DNA of 6,109 nt from Solirubrobacterales bacterium (GTDB lineage: Bacteria; Actinomycetota; Thermoleophilia; Solirubrobacterales; Solirubrobacteraceae): the NCBI GenBank assembly GCA_017354065.1, contig JAFMRN010000153.1:1-6109 (forward strand). The letters run 5' to 3'. The first letter of the stretch is position 1, and each line of letters starts with the position of its first letter. Shown here in pieces: positions 5,960 through 6,109 of the stretch. The translations under genes were made by a program, and so were the position numbers. The notes below the pieces were generated by a model. That model was not told where the DNA came from and did not search any database. It saw nothing but the letters and a program-made list of their open reading frames with translations.

Positions 5960-5972
5960 TAGCGCAGTGCCG
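5946..5972. terminator. 27-bp perfect palindrome over two convergent stop codons
   Basis: CGGCACTGCGCTA (5946-5958) and its exact reverse complement (5960-5972) flank a single central G at 5959. As RNA it would fold into a roughly 12-bp stem with a 3-nt loop on either strand. Both the sigma-factor TAG and the minus-strand TAG fall in it, so it could be a shared terminator for both genes. No T-run follows in either direction. A dyad binding site is the alternative. Confidence 0.6.
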
Positions 5973-6109
5973 TGTTGCGCGTGCGGTAGATCGCCGACAC
6001 CGACCGTGCCAGGCTCACCAGCTGGCGCGCGGACACACCGCGGCCCGACAGCAGGCAGCTGTGGCCGCGCTGGCTCCAGCTGACCGCCGTGCGCTGGCCC
6101 TGGGTGAAG
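5956..6109 (-). CDS. C-terminal end of a convergent gene, possibly an anti-sigma or envelope protein
   Basis: Reading the minus strand inward from the right edge gives 50 codons and a TAG stop at 5958-5956; the start lies outside the window. The frame is credible because 47 of 50 codons end in G or C and it ends exactly at the sigma-factor stop with a 4-bp overlap. The peptide contains TAVSWSQRGHSCLLSGRGV and then QLVSLARSV. A pattern of Trp, Gly-His-x-Cys, Leu-Ser-Gly-x-Gly-Val and a final helix resembles, from memory, the C-terminal end of some actinobacterial membrane proteins encoded beside ECF sigma factors. An anti-sigma role is inferred from that resemblance and from position. Anti-sigma genes more often follow the sigma gene on the same strand, so the function is uncertain though the gene is fairly sure. 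Confidence 0.62.
   Translation of the reverse strand, partial: FTQGQRTAVSWSQRGHSCLLSGRGVSARQLVSLARSVSAIYRTRNTALRY

Overview
The window is GC-rich (coding third positions almost all G or C) and gene-dense. The proteins point to an actinobacterium: an RsmI with the SDAGMP signature, an LCP-family wall protein with a long charged cytosolic N-terminus, and a single-chain glycyl-tRNA synthetase resembling the mycobacterial and Thermus type. The glucokinase details (GIPCTFDQRTG, CQGNCPNRGC) recall Thermoleophilia (Solirubrobacterales and relatives). That placement rests on memory of similar proteins, not a search, and is tentative.

Layout, left to right. (1) Minus strand, 1-1652: a ROK sugar kinase followed by rsmI, joined by an ATGA start/stop overlap; rsmI runs off the left edge. 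(2) 1653-1804: a divergent intergenic region with a possible leaderless promoter for the kinase and three copies of a TAACCGCGACC-like motif before the next gene. (3) Plus strand, 1805-3202: an LCP (LytR-CpsA-Psr) membrane protein. (4) 3203-3369: a convergent intergenic region with two palindromic units repeated at exactly 60 bp, then a strong hairpin that probably ends transcription from both sides. (5) Minus strand, 3370-4040: a YbjQ/UPF0145 protein and, 38 bp downstream, a small FmdB-type zinc-ribbon protein. (6) Plus strand, 4066-5439: glycyl-tRNA synthetase, only 25 bp from the divergent ybjQ-like gene. (7) Plus strand, 5468-5959: an ECF sigma factor. (8) Minus strand, 5956 to the right edge: the C-terminal end of a gene convergent with the sigma factor, overlapping it by 4 bp inside a 27-bp palindrome. 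It may be an anti-sigma or other envelope protein.

Most of this is ordinary chromosomal housekeeping: translation (RsmI, GlyRS), sugar phosphorylation, wall glycopolymer attachment, and an ECF regulator. I see no mobile element, CRISPR array, tRNA, rRNA or defence system. The parts most worth a second look are non-coding: the 60-bp-spaced palindromic repeat after the LCP gene and the palindrome spanning both stop codons at the sigma-factor junction.
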